Part shown: piece after piece, positions 53,138 through 62,524 of the stretch
How positions within the stretch are numbered: position 1 is the stretch's first letter
Layout of the letters: the number at the start of each line of letters is the position of its first letter
DNA from: Candidatus Desulfofervidaceae bacterium
Lineage (GTDB): Bacteria; Desulfobacterota; Desulfofervidia; Desulfofervidales; Desulfofervidaceae
Reading direction: 5' to 3'
NCBI GenBank assembly: GCA_027038965.1
Contig: JALWFG010000018.1
Location: 124,001 to 188,000, forward strand
DNA length: 64,000 nt
Position numbers and translations under genes: made by a program
The notes under the pieces: generated by a model
Database searches by the model: none
The model's input: only the letters and a program-made list of their open reading frames with translations
Told to the model about the DNA's origin: nothing

Positions 53138-53893
53138 TTAATCATGTTTTTTGAAAAATAAGGCATCCAATTTTTGGCAAATTTCTTTTAAAAAGGCCGC
53201 GTCATCATCACAAAGCTCTCCTTTAGCCAGAAGGTTTGGTCTCAAAATAAGGGTCCTCAAAAGGGCTTGCTGTCTGCGCCAACGAGCAATGTTTTGATGA
53301 TGTCCTGAAAGAAGTATCTCTGGAACTTTGTATCCTTCATATACGGCTGGTCGGGTATAGTGAGGGTATTCTAGAGTGCCTTGGGAAAACGACTCTTCTT
53401 CTACAGATTCTTGTTTGCCTACTACCCCTGGGATGAGGCGGGCAATAGCATCTACAATGCAGATAGCCGCAGGTTCTCCTCCGGTTAAAATAAAGTCGCC
53501 CAAGGAAATATCATCATCTACAAATAGCCTTACCCGTTCATCAATGCCTTCATAATGACCACAAATAAATGCCAAATGTCCTTTTTGACTCAATTCAAAG
53601 GCTACTTGCTGGTTAAACACCCTACCCTGCGGAGAAAGCATCGTAATCCAAGCCGAAGGGGCCTTTGTTTTCAAATATTTGATGGCCTTAATTATTGGTT
53701 CAGGTTTCATTACCATTCCGACGCCACCACCATAGGGTTCATCATCGGTTACTCGGTGTTTTCCTTCAGCAAAATCCCGAATATTAATAATTTCAATCTC
53801 TATCTTTTTCTGTTTAAGGGCTCGGCCAATGATACTTGTCTTAAAGGGGGATTCAAAAAATTCTGGAAAGAGGGTTAAAATGGTGAAAATCAT
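53138..53893 (-). CDS. trmD: tRNA (guanine-N1)-methyltransferase TrmD
   Basis: TrmD methylates G37 of tRNAs with the SAM-binding trefoil knot. I set the start at the ATG at 53893 (MIFTILTLFPEFF), two bases after the ABC ATPase gene ends; an upstream frame would overlap it. About 251 residues. The knot motifs FICGHYEGIDERV and LGDFILTGGEPAA and the ligand loop YGGGVGMVMKPEP are present. It is not in the usual rpsP-rimM-trmD-rplS cluster here but downstream of an MlaF-like ATPase. Confidence 0.95.
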   Translation of the reverse strand: MIFTILTLFPEFFESPFKTSIIGRALKQKKIEIEIINIRDFAEGKHRVTDDEPYGGGVGMVMKPEPIIKAIKYLKTKAPSAWITMLSPQGRVFNQQVAFELSQKGHLAFICGHYEGIDERVRLFVDDDISLGDFILTGGEPAAICIVDAIARLIPGVVGKQESVEEESFSQGTLEYPHYTRPAVYEGYKVPEILLSGHHQNIARWRRQQALLRTLILRPNLLAKGELCDDDAAFLKEICQKLDALFFKKHD

Positions 53894-53895
53894 AG

Positions 53896-54678
53896 TTAAC
53901 CTGAGATTCCCTGAGTCCAAAATTGGGAAAGCTTCCCATGAAATCTCTTGATTTGGGCGGTTAAAAAGTTTTGAATTTCTGGATTGTCAGATTGAAAAAC
54001 CTTTTGGGATTCATCACATATGGCGATTTGTCCCTGACTTAAAACCGCCACCTTATCCGCCACTGCAAAGATGGTAGGTACATCATGACTGATGATGATA
54101 CTGGTAATTTTCAGTCGCGATTCCATCTCTAGAATGAGCTCATAAATAGAAGCGCTGGTAACTGGATCCAATCCTGTGGTTGGCTCATCGTAAATAAGGA
54201 TTTCAGGCTCAAGCACAATGGCCCTTGCCAAACCTACTCTCTTCTTCATTCCCCCTGAAAGCTCGCTAGGCATTTTGTTTTCAATATTAGGTAGTCCTAC
54301 CAGCTTTAGTTTTTCTTTAACAATTTGGTTAATTTCCCTTTCACTCAATTTGGTGTGTTCCCTTAGAGGAAAGGCAATGTTTTCTCCTACTGTCATAAAA
54401 TCAAAGAGGGCCGCTTCCTGAAAGAGCATTCCAAAACGTCTCCTGACCTTTTTCAGTTCCTTAGCACCTGCCCGAGTAATGTCTGTCCCATCTACAAAAA
54501 TATGCCCTTTGTTAGGTTTTAAAAGCCCTACAATGTGCTTTACAAGAACCGTCTTTCCACTTCCGCTCCGTCCAATAATAGCCGTAATTTCACCTTTGTG
54601 GATTTCCAAATTAACACCCTTTAACACCTTTTGTTTGCCAAAGCTCTTGTGCAAATCAACGATTTTTATCATATCCAT
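53896..54678 (-). CDS. mlaF: ABC transporter ATPase, MlaF-like
   Basis: The 260-residue ATPase has Walker A IGRSGSGKTVLVKHIVGL (about 36-53), signature SELSGGMKKRVGLARAI, Walker B ILIYDEPTTGLDPVTS and the switch His in ISHDVPTIF. The KTVLVKHIVGL segment and LSGGMKKRVGLARA match the phospholipid-transport MlaF/Ttg2A type rather than import ATPases. No permease (MlaE) or MlaD gene lies next to it, so it is an orphan in this window. It runs directly into trmD. Confidence 0.85.
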   Translation of the reverse strand: MDMIKIVDLHKSFGKQKVLKGVNLEIHKGEITAIIGRSGSGKTVLVKHIVGLLKPNKGHIFVDGTDITRAGAKELKKVRRRFGMLFQEAALFDFMTVGENIAFPLREHTKLSEREINQIVKEKLKLVGLPNIENKMPSELSGGMKKRVGLARAIVLEPEILIYDEPTTGLDPVTSASIYELILEMESRLKITSIIISHDVPTIFAVADKVAVLSQGQIAICDESQKVFQSDNPEIQNFLTAQIKRFHGKLSQFWTQGISG

Positions 54679-54888
54679 AACCTATTCTGCTTAGCCATTT
54701 CAAACTATACATTATCGTTGGGGGCAACGTCAATAAGTCGCAGGACAGCAACTTCCTTTTTGTTCTTGTTTTATTCAAAATACCATTTATTTATTGCGTT
54801 AAGGCGTTTGGAGCACTAATAACGCTTTTGCAAGATAACTCTTTTTAAGCTATATTAATTAATAAAAAGCTTTTAGGGGTTAGACTTG

Positions 54889-56799
54889 ATGAAGCCTATC
54901 ATTCTTGGCACTGCGGGCCACATAGATCACGGTAAAACAGCTTTAATTAGGGCCTTAACCGGCATAGATACTGATAGACTAAAGGAGGAAAAAGAAAGGG
55001 GTATTACTATAGAACTTGGTTTTGCCTTCCTTACGCTGCCTCAGGGGCAGTTAGTAGGGATTGTTGACGTGCCAGGGCATGAAAAGTTTGTGCACCACAT
55101 GGTGGCTGGAGTGGCAGGAATAGATTTGGTTGCCCTTGTGATAGCGGCTGATGAAGGAGTAATGCCTCAAACCAAAGAGCATTTAGATATATGTTCTTTG
55201 CTTAAAGTTAAAAAGGGATTGGTTGTCATTACCAAAATTGATCTGGTTGAACCAGATTGGCTTGAATTAGTGGAAGAAGATATTCGGGAGTTTTTGAAAG
55301 GCACCTTTTTAGAAGACGCCCCTGTTATTAAGGTTTCTTCAGTTACTAAAGAAGGCATCCCAGAGTTAATCGCCACCCTTGAAAAATTGGTCCAAGAGAT
55401 CCCCCCTAAATCAATAGAAACCTTATTTCGGTTGCCAATAGATCGCGTTTTTACTGTAAGGGGATTTGGGACCGTGGTTACAGGCACCACCATTGGAGGG
55501 AGGGTAAAAACTGGCGATTCTCTCATGATTTACCCTCAAGGAATAAAGACCAAGGCTCGCAGTATCCAAGTCCATGGCAGGGATGTAGAAGAGGCCATAG
55601 GGGGACAAAGAACGGCCATCAATCTTCAAGGGATCGAAAAAAACAAGGTTGCCAGAGGCAGTATTTTAGCCCCTCCTCAAAGCTTGATTCCCTCCTTTAT
55701 GCTTGATGCCCAACTTGAAATTTTGCCGGGTTGCCCTAAACCTATAAAGAATAGAACCTTGGTACGGCTTCACCTCTATACAAAAGAGGCTTTGGCTTAT
55801 TTGATTTTATTGGATAAAGAGGAATTGAAACCTGGGGAGGTAGGCTTAGTCCAATTTCGAATTCAAGAACCAGTCGTAGCCTTACCTGGAGATAGATTTA
55901 TAATCCGTTCTTATTCCCCTATTATTACCATTGGTGGCGGCTTTGTTCTCCATCCCGCACCCTCTAAACATAAGAGGTTTAAGCCAGAAGTAATTAGGGA
56001 TCTCAAAGTGTTGGTGTCCGGAGATTTACCTCAAAAGGTTTTGTCTTTACTGCACGAAGCGAGATACAAGGGCTTAAGTATGAACACGTTAAAGGTTTAT
56101 ATTAATGCTTCTAATAAAGATTTAAGAAAAGTCTTAGAAGAATTAATAGCATCGAATCAAATATACTGTATCAATCATGATAAGACCATATATGTCCATT
56201 CTGCCTTCATAAAAGGTCTTTGGGACAAAATTGTTTGTTTTTTGCAGGGATTTCACAAAACATATCCCCTTTTGCTCGGAATTCCAAAGGAAGAGTTAAG
56301 AACAAAACTTTTGCCCTTTATTTCTGAAGAACTCTTTGATTTTTTGCTAAAAAGGATGGAAGAAAAGGGGGAAATTGTTATCGCCCAACATAGGGTAAGA
56401 TTGGGCTCTCATGAAATTAAGTTGAGCCAGAAGGACCTCCAGCTAAAGAGGGCTATTTCTCAAATGTTTAAAGAAGCAGCTTATACCCCCCCTTCACCAA
56501 AGGAAATTGCTCAAAAGCTGGGCGTAGAAAAGGAAAAAGTTGATCATCTCTTACGTCTTTTAACCGAGGAAGGGAAAATAGTTAAAATAAAAGAAAATTT
56601 CTTTTGTGATGCTCAACTTCTCAATCAATTAAAAGAGCAACTCATTGATTATCTAAAAAGGCATGGCAGTATTGCTCCAGCAGATTTAAAAGGTCTAACC
56701 CATGCCTCTAGAAAATTCAATATTCCACTTCTGGAATACTTTGATAGGATTAAATTGACGGTTAGAAAGGGTGATAAACGGGTATTATTTCAAGTCTAA
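54889..56799 (+). CDS. selB: Selenocysteine-specific elongation factor SelB
   Basis: SelB delivers Sec-tRNA to UGA codons marked by a SECIS element. The 636-residue protein has an EF-Tu-like G domain ([37 protein letters not shown]), two beta-barrel domains, and C-terminal winged-helix repeats that bind the mRNA (about 450-637; [36 protein letters not shown]). AGGGG lies ten bases before the ATG; a TTG three bases earlier is possible. It is the partner of selA at 51089. No tRNA-Sec is found in the window. Confidence 0.97.
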   Translation: MKPIILGTAGHIDHGKTALIRALTGIDTDRLKEEKERGITIELGFAFLTLPQGQLVGIVDVPGHEKFVHHMVAGVAGIDLVALVIAADEGVMPQTKEHLDICSLLKVKKGLVVITKIDLVEPDWLELVEEDIREFLKGTFLEDAPVIKVSSVTKEGIPELIATLEKLVQEIPPKSIETLFRLPIDRVFTVRGFGTVVTGTTIGGRVKTGDSLMIYPQGIKTKARSIQVHGRDVEEAIGGQRTAINLQGIEKNKVARGSILAPPQSLIPSFMLDAQLEILPGCPKPIKNRTLVRLHLYTKEALAYLILLDKEELKPGEVGLVQFRIQEPVVALPGDRFIIRSYSPIITIGGGFVLHPAPSKHKRFKPEVIRDLKVLVSGDLPQKVLSLLHEARYKGLSMNTLKVYINASNKDLRKVLEELIASNQIYCINHDKTIYVHSAFIKGLWDKIVCFLQGFHKTYPLLLGIPKEELRTKLLPFISEELFDFLLKRMEEKGEIVIAQHRVRLGSHEIKLSQKDLQLKRAISQMFKEAAYTPPSPKEIAQKLGVEKEKVDHLLRLLTEEGKIVKIKENFFCDAQLLNQLKEQLIDYLKRHGSIAPADLKGLTHASRKFNIPLLEYFDRIKLTVRKGDKRVLFQV

Positions 56800-56865
56800 A
56801 GAACTTGCCTTTTATTCTTAAATTTTCTAAATTAGAGGGATTAAAAAGAGACACGGGGGGATAAA

Positions 56866-58506
56866 ATGCCATATCAAGAAAATCTTACTTTCAGAGAAAT
56901 TTTAGAAAAGACGACTCAAACCTATCCAGATTCTCCTGCTATTTGCTGGGGGGAAGAATTTCTTTCTTATAAAGAGCTTTTTTTTAAGGCCAATCAACTA
57001 GCATGTGCCTTGTTTAAGTTGGGAATACGAAAGGGTGATAAGGTTTGTGTCTGGATGCCTAATGTCCCTGAATGGGTTATTTGTTGGTGGGGTATCCCCA
57101 TGATTGGAGCCATTTTTGTGCCTATTGACCATTGGTATAAATCCGTTGAGGCCGAACATATTGCCAACCACTCAGATGCCGTTTGTTTGCTTGTTTATCA
57201 CAACTTTAAAACCTGGAATTTTTTGGAAATACTGAAAGATGTTAGGGCTGAGAGTATTAAGCATATTGCGGTTGTGGGTGGTGAAACGGAGGCCAAAGAA
57301 GTTGGAGGCATTACCTTTGACCACCTTTTAAAAATGGGAGATGACTGGGAAACAAATGCAGATTATCTTAATCAAACCAGGCAAGTTATGCCTAACGATA
57401 CAGGGGCCATCCTTTATACCTCTGGTACTACAGGAAATCCAAAAGGGGTGATGCTTTCTCATCATCAAATTATTAAAAATGCCTATGATCAAGGCGAACG
57501 TATGGAAGTTAGAGCTCAAGATAGATTGGTAGTTCCAGTCCCGTTTAGTCACTGCTTTGGTTGTGTTATGTCTATTACCATGCTAGGTAGTGTGGGAGGG
57601 GCCATTGCCCCCTTAATCGCCTTTAATGAAAGAGATGTCTTGGAGACGATTCAAAAGTATAAATGCACCATGCTTCATGGAACACCTACTATGTTCTTAA
57701 GAGAATTAAAGCTATTTAGAAATGGAGATTATAAGATTTCTTCACTCCGAACTGGCATTATGGCAGGTGCTCATTGCCCTGAAGATCTGATGCAATCCGT
57801 CACTAGGGAAATGGGACCAAACCTTTGTATTACCTATGGCCTAACCGAAGCCTCTCCAGGAATTACCATGACAAGTCTTAATGACAGCATAAAAGACAAA
57901 GTGAACACAGTAGGCAGGACTTTGCCTGATATTGAGGCTAAAATAGTAGATGATCAGGGCAGAGAGGTACCCCCAGGCACAGTGGGAGAGATTATTTGTA
58001 AGGGATACAATGTAATGCAAGGTTATTATAAGGCCCCAGAGCTTACCAACTCTGTAATTAAAAATGGCTGGCTTTATAGTGGCGATTTGGGAATTATGGA
58101 TGAAAGAGGGTATATTACCTTTAAAGGAAGGAAAAAGGAGCTTGTTATTACGGGTGGTTTCAATGTTTATCCCCCAGACGTAGAAAGATTCCTAAGAGAA
58201 TTTCAAAAGGTTCAAGATGTAGCCATTATCGGTGTCCCTGACGAAGACCTAGGGGAAGTTGTGGCTGCAGTGGTAATTCCTGATGGAATCCCTGTAAGTG
58301 AACAAGAGGTAGTTGATTTTTGTTATGGCAAGATTGCCAGCCCTAAGGTGCCTCGTTATGTCTATATCACCAAGGGATTTCCTTTAAGCGGAAGAGGGAA
58401 AGTACAAAAATACAAATTAGTTGAAGAGGTAACTCATTTGATAAGGCAAGGGATGTTAAAGAAAGTCATTCCTACAGAGGTGAAAAGAAGACAAGGGCTT
58501 GGTTAA
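56866..58506 (+). CDS. AMP-forming acyl-CoA synthetase
   Basis: The 546-residue adenylate-forming enzyme has YTSGTTGNPKGVMLSH (about 185-200), ITYGLTEASP, WLYSGDLGIMDERGY and KELVITGGFNVYPPDVE. The catalytic Lys lies in LSGRGKVQKYKL near the end. It activates a fatty or other carboxylic acid to acyl-CoA; the pattern resembles long- or medium-chain fatty-acyl ligases (ACSF2-like). It is a distant paralogue of the enzyme at 19927-21582. It follows selB by 66 bases with no terminator between. Confidence 0.9.
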   Translation: MPYQENLTFREILEKTTQTYPDSPAICWGEEFLSYKELFFKANQLACALFKLGIRKGDKVCVWMPNVPEWVICWWGIPMIGAIFVPIDHWYKSVEAEHIANHSDAVCLLVYHNFKTWNFLEILKDVRAESIKHIAVVGGETEAKEVGGITFDHLLKMGDDWETNADYLNQTRQVMPNDTGAILYTSGTTGNPKGVMLSHHQIIKNAYDQGERMEVRAQDRLVVPVPFSHCFGCVMSITMLGSVGGAIAPLIAFNERDVLETIQKYKCTMLHGTPTMFLRELKLFRNGDYKISSLRTGIMAGAHCPEDLMQSVTREMGPNLCITYGLTEASPGITMTSLNDSIKDKVNTVGRTLPDIEAKIVDDQGREVPPGTVGEIICKGYNVMQGYYKAPELTNSVIKNGWLYSGDLGIMDERGYITFKGRKKELVITGGFNVYPPDVERFLREFQKVQDVAIIGVPDEDLGEVVAAVVIPDGIPVSEQEVVDFCYGKIASPKVPRYVYITKGFPLSGRGKVQKYKLVEEVTHLIRQGMLKKVIPTEVKRRQGLG

Positions 58507-58638
58507 GAATAAACCTATCATTTAAAGGCATATTACTTTTTTATCTGTTGTTTATTTGTAAGGGTTGATTTAGTCCCTTTGGTGGTGAATAATGTTTCAA
58601 AAATGATAAGGATCCAAAAAGGAATACTTTAGGGTCTG

Positions 58639-58654
58639 TGTTCCACATGGAACA
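58639..58654. other. parS-like ParB binding site
   Basis: The 16-base sequence TGTTCCACATGGAACA differs at one central base from TGTTCCACGTGGAACA, a widespread form of parS, and at three from TGTTTCACGTGAAACA. It has perfect six-base outer arms. It is intergenic, just before the YkgJ-type gene, and about 8 kb from parAB. ParB-bound sites close to parAB mark the origin region in most bacteria. Confidence 0.5.
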
Positions 58655-58668
58655 ATGAGGGGTTGGAC

Positions 58669-59097
58669 ATGCCAAAGGTCTTTGAATGCAAGATGTGTGG
58701 GGAATGCTGTAAGGGACAAGGAGGAATAAGAACTACCTTAGAGGAAATTGAGCAAATGGCTAAATATTTAAAAATGGACAAGGCAAGGTTCATGGCCGAT
58801 TTTGTGAGAAGGGAAAATGGTTTTTATTATATTAAAGAGAAAGAAAGGGATGGTCAGCTTGTCTGTGTATTCCTTCAAGACAATGGCGGGTGCGCAGTCC
58901 ATCCTTGTAAGCCCCTTCCATGTAAACTTTGGCCCTATTGGAAGGGAATTTTGAGTAGCGAAATTGATTGGCGGGCCCTGATGGATGTTTGTAAAGGGTT
59001 TAATCCCAAGGTGAGTTTTGAGGAATTTGTGAAAGAGGGGATGAAGGAAAGGGAGAAAATATTGGGGAATAGGCAGGATGAAAGAAGATATCTATGA
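58669..59097 (+). CDS. YkgJ-type cysteine-cluster protein
   Basis: The 142-residue protein has the Cys pattern FECKMCGECCKGQGG near the start, CVFLQDNGGCAVHPCKPLPC in the middle and a further Cys in MDVCKGF. This is the YkgJ/Fli(C)-type zinc- or iron-sulfur-binding family, of unknown function in general. I chose the ATG at 58669, since GAGGGG is six bases before it. It overlaps pyrF by 20 bases and is probably co-transcribed. Confidence 0.8.
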   Translation: MPKVFECKMCGECCKGQGGIRTTLEEIEQMAKYLKMDKARFMADFVRRENGFYYIKEKERDGQLVCVFLQDNGGCAVHPCKPLPCKLWPYWKGILSSEIDWRALMDVCKGFNPKVSFEEFVKEGMKEREKILGNRQDERRYL

Positions 59098-59836
59098 GGA
59101 TGCTCAGAAACGCCTGATTTTTGCCTTGGATGTATCAGACAGGAAAAGGGCCCTTTATTGGGTTGACCTTCTTAAGGAGAAGGTTGGAATTTTTAAAATT
59201 GGTTTAGAGCTATTTCTGTCCGAGGGGAAGGATTTAATTGATGAAATAAGGCGGAGAACTGGGGCCAAGATTTTTTTAGACCTTAAGTTTCATGACATTC
59301 CAGCCACCGTTTTAGGGGCGTGTTATCAAGTTGTCCATTATAATGTAGATTTTATAACTGTCCATGCCTTTCCTAAGGCCGGCTTGTTTAATAATTTTTT
59401 TAAAAACAAGGTTAAAATTTTAGGAGTGACAGTTTTAACCTCTCTTGGCCCAGAGGATCTGATTCAACTGGGCATAAGGAAGGAGCTTGCCTATAATCCC
59501 GAAAGACTTGTGTTAGAAAGGGCCAAAATGGCCAAAGAGGCGGGATGCGCTGGGATAGTTTGTTCAGGAAGGGAGGTAAAGATGGTAAAAGGGGCCTTGG
59601 GTAAAGATTTTATTGCCGTTACCCCTGGAATTAGATTGGCTAAAGAGCAAATTCAGGATCAAAAAAGGGTTGTTACTCCCTTCCAAGCTGTCAGGAATGG
59701 CGCTGACTATCTAGTTATAGGAAGGAGTATTAGGATGGCTAAAGACCCCTTGAAAAGAGTAGATGAAATCATAGAGGAAATTATTCGAGCCCTATCATTT
59801 GAGAATAAAAAACCACCTTGTGATAGCTCAACCTGA
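59078..59836 (+). CDS. pyrF: Orotidine 5'-phosphate decarboxylase
   Basis: This enzyme performs the last step of UMP synthesis. The 252-residue TIM barrel has the catalytic Asp-Lys-Asp array in IFLDLKFHDIPATV (about 66-79), LIFALDVSDR at the first strand and VTPGIR and YLVIGRSIR at the phosphate loops. It is linked to the YkgJ gene by overlap and followed by a terminator. Confidence 0.96.
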   Translation: MKEDIYEDAQKRLIFALDVSDRKRALYWVDLLKEKVGIFKIGLELFLSEGKDLIDEIRRRTGAKIFLDLKFHDIPATVLGACYQVVHYNVDFITVHAFPKAGLFNNFFKNKVKILGVTVLTSLGPEDLIQLGIRKELAYNPERLVLERAKMAKEAGCAGIVCSGREVKMVKGALGKDFIAVTPGIRLAKEQIQDQKRVVTPFQAVRNGADYLVIGRSIRMAKDPLKRVDEIIEEIIRALSFENKKPPCDSST

Positions 59837-59883
59837 GCTAAGGCCTCTTAATTCTTCACGTGGGGCAACTACCTGTTTTAGGA

Positions 59884-59914
59884 GGACTTTTAGGTGCTAC
59901 TAAAAGCCTTTTTT
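59884..59914 (+). terminator. Terminator after pyrF
   Basis: CTTTTAG (59885-59891) and CTAAAAG (59898-59904) form a seven-pair stem with a six-base loop, followed after CC by a run of seven T (59907-59913), on the plus strand 48 bases after the pyrF stop. Confidence 0.65.
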
Positions 59915-60057
59915 TAGAGTCATTCTTCAAAAAAAGCCTTTTTAGTCTTTGCCACAGGTTACGGAAGAACATACTTTGTTTTATACTTTAAACTTTTTAT
60001 TTTGGCAAGAAGAAAAAATGCCTAAAATTTGTTGTAATTTTCTGAATAAAACCTTCT

Positions 60058-61851
60058 TTAGAGTCGTTTGGGTAAAACAACGACAAATTTTGTCCCCTTA
60101 CCCAATTTGCTTCTAACCTTGATTTCCCCTTTATGGATTTGAACAATATGTTTAACAATGGAAAGTCCTAAACCTGTGCCTCCACTTTTGCGACTGCGGG
60201 ATTTATTGACCACATAAAAGCGCTCAAAGATGTATGGCAAATGCTCTTGAGGAATCCCAATTCCGCTATCAGATACTATAATCTTAATTTTATCTTCCCC
60301 AAAGGGAGTAACCTTTACCTCTATTTTGCCCTTTGGAGTATATTTTATAGCGTTATCAATAAGATTGAAAAAAAGCTGCTCTAATTGAAAGGCATCTGCT
60401 TTTATTTCTTCTGCCCCGGGTGCGACTTCTGTTACAAACAAAAGCCCCTTTTTCTTGATCCTGGATATAAAGAGGGTTTGAATTTCATTAATTAACTTAG
60501 GAAGATTTACTTTTTCTAAATTTAACTCTTTTTTGTTTTCTAAGTCACTCAAAATCAGAAGGTCTTTGATAATGTTATCTAACCTTTTGGTATGACGTTC
60601 AATAATTTCCAAATAATGCCTTTTATCAGGTTCTTCTTCCATATCAAGTAATGTTTCTACAAATCCCCTGATGGCCGTAAGAGGCGTTTTTAATTCGTGA
60701 GATACATTGGCTACCAGATCCCTTTTGACCCGTTGAATTTCTTTAAGAGGCGTGATGTCATGAAAAATCAGCACAAGCTGTTTTCTTCTCTTCATATAAG
60801 TGGTGCTACAAAGGTAAATGTTGCTTTTTATCGTAATTTCTTCCAGATAATTACCTGGTTTTTGGCGAATTTTCTGCAAAAAGGGATTTAAATCGGCTCC
60901 TCGCAATACCTCCCAATAAAATCGCCCTTCTAAGGTATCGTTTCCTCTTGGTAATTGAACACCTCCGAACAATTTAAAACTCTGATTGCAAAAGATAATC
61001 CGTCCTTCTAAATCTAGGACCAACAATCCGGCTTGAATTCTTTCCATAATGGATTTCAACTCTTTTCTTTCTAAGGAAAGCTCATTAAAAAGGTCTTCAA
61101 GCTTTTGGGCCATTTCATTGAGATGTCTGGCTAATTGCCCCCATTCATCTTGACTTTGAATATTAATGCGGGTCTTAAAATTCCCCTTGGCAATGTCAGA
61201 AACGGCCTTCATCACCAAAGCAAGGGGATTAGAAAAAGATTTAGAAAAGACTAGGGCAATTAAAGAGGCGATTAAGGATAATGTGATAGTCAGTTCAAAA
61301 AGTTGTTTTTTTAATCTTTCTAAAAGTTCGTTGATGTCTTTTACAAAAATACTAACTCGAAGGTAGCCTAGCGGTTTTTTGTCCTTGGATATTAAAATCG
61401 CAGTATATAACATATACCTTTGCAAAGTAGCACTAAACCTCAAAATGCTAGCACTTTGTCTTTTAAGGGCCCCCTTTATTTCAGGACGATTGGCATGGTT
61501 TTCCATAGTTTGAGGAGACCTTTCGGAATCTCCCCAAACCGTGCCATCGGGTGCAATAACAGTAATCCTTATTTTTAGCCTCTTTCCATATTTTTTGGCC
61601 AAGCGGTTTATTTCTGGCTGGACATTCAAAGGAGCCGCAGACATCTTTTCCATATAGGGCAAAAAGATGTCTGAAAGAGAAAGGGCAACCTTTTTCATAT
61701 CACTTTCAAGCTGACGGAGGTAAAAACCTTTTAATGTCTTGAAAGAAAAAAAGAAAATACAGCCAGATAATAAAAAGATGAGGACTAGATTACAGAGAAA
61801 GAATTTAAAAAAGGTAGGATAAAACCTTACTTTTTTAACCGGAGAATTCAT
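60058..61851 (-). CDS. phoR: Phosphate-regulon sensor histidine kinase (PhoR-like)
   Basis: The kinase has about 597 residues. It has two membrane helices (about 15-35 and 185-205) flanking a periplasmic sensor (about 36-180), then HAMP, PAS (LLVLDLEGRIIFCNQSF), the HisKA box NVSHELKTPLTAIRGF with the phosphorylated His, and the HATPase (NAIKYTPKG, SDSGIGIPQEHLPYIFERF, GTGLGLSI). It lies directly after phoB and in a cluster with phoU and pstB, so the phosphate role is probable. A large periplasmic sensor is more than the short loop of E. coli PhoR but common in delta-type bacteria. Confidence 0.9.
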   Translation of the reverse strand: MNSPVKKVRFYPTFFKFFLCNLVLIFLLSGCIFFFSFKTLKGFYLRQLESDMKKVALSLSDIFLPYMEKMSAAPLNVQPEINRLAKKYGKRLKIRITVIAPDGTVWGDSERSPQTMENHANRPEIKGALKRQSASILRFSATLQRYMLYTAILISKDKKPLGYLRVSIFVKDINELLERLKKQLFELTITLSLIASLIALVFSKSFSNPLALVMKAVSDIAKGNFKTRINIQSQDEWGQLARHLNEMAQKLEDLFNELSLERKELKSIMERIQAGLLVLDLEGRIIFCNQSFKLFGGVQLPRGNDTLEGRFYWEVLRGADLNPFLQKIRQKPGNYLEEITIKSNIYLCSTTYMKRRKQLVLIFHDITPLKEIQRVKRDLVANVSHELKTPLTAIRGFVETLLDMEEEPDKRHYLEIIERHTKRLDNIIKDLLILSDLENKKELNLEKVNLPKLINEIQTLFISRIKKKGLLFVTEVAPGAEEIKADAFQLEQLFFNLIDNAIKYTPKGKIEVKVTPFGEDKIKIIVSDSGIGIPQEHLPYIFERFYVVNKSRSRKSGGTGLGLSIVKHIVQIHKGEIKVRSKLGKGTKFVVVLPKRL

Positions 61852-62524
61852 CAACGATTTTATAACCTACACCCCTAATACTTTTTATCAACTTTCCTGC
61901 TTGCTGAAGCTTCTCTCTGAGGTTTTTTATATGGACATCAATGGTTCTATCAAGGACGGCTTTGTCTCCTCCCCAAAGGGTTTCTAAAAGTTGTTCTCTA
62001 GAAAAAACCCATCCTTTGCGTTTGGCCAGGGTGTATAATATCTTAAATTCAGTAGGGGTAAGCTCTATCTTTTTACCAGAGACAAACACCTCATATTTGT
62101 GAGAGTCAATGGTTAAAATCCCTCCAATTTTTATTAAATGTTTTGGTATTTCCCGCTCTGCCCTGCGAAGAACGGCCTTGACCCGGGCCACTAATTCCCG
62201 AGGCGAGAAGGGCTTTGTAATATAATCATCTGCTCCCAGTTCAAGCCCTATTATTTTATCGGTTTCTTCTCCCTTGGCCGTAAGCATGATGATGGGCAAA
62301 TGGGCTGTATGTTCGGTCTGTTTGAGGTACCTACAAACTTCTAACCCGTCCATATCAGGCAACATTAAATCCAAAATTACGAGGTCTGGAAGGAATCTGT
62401 CCAATTCTATTAAGAAATTATCAGCGGTCAAAAAATACTTCGTCTTAAAACCATGTTTTTGGAGATGGAGACAAACAAGCTCACAAATATCAGGCTCGTC
62501 ATCAACTACAAATACACTCTTCAC
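61835..62524 (-). CDS. phoB: Phosphate-regulon response regulator PhoB
   Basis: The 229-residue OmpR/PhoB-type regulator has a receiver with FVVDDEPDICE, the phosphorylated Asp in LVILDLMLPDMDG, the Lys in DDYITKPFSP, and a winged-helix domain with RTIDVHIKNLREKL. The start is a GTG overlapping the phoU stop (TTGTGA), with AAAGG before it. Its end overlaps phoR. With phoU and pstB it forms the phosphate-starvation operon. Confidence 0.93.
   Translation of the reverse strand: MKSVFVVDDEPDICELVCLHLQKHGFKTKYFLTADNFLIELDRFLPDLVILDLMLPDMDGLEVCRYLKQTEHTAHLPIIMLTAKGEETDKIIGLELGADDYITKPFSPRELVARVKAVLRRAEREIPKHLIKIGGILTIDSHKYEVFVSGKKIELTPTEFKILYTLAKRKGWVFSREQLLETLWGGDKAVLDRTIDVHIKNLREKLQQAGKLIKSIRGVGYKIVDEFSG

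Noticed and set aside
59852-59867. A CACGTG core (TTCACGTGGGG) after pyrF as a second parS
   Set aside because: It matches only 11 of 16 positions, and the outer arms do not pair.
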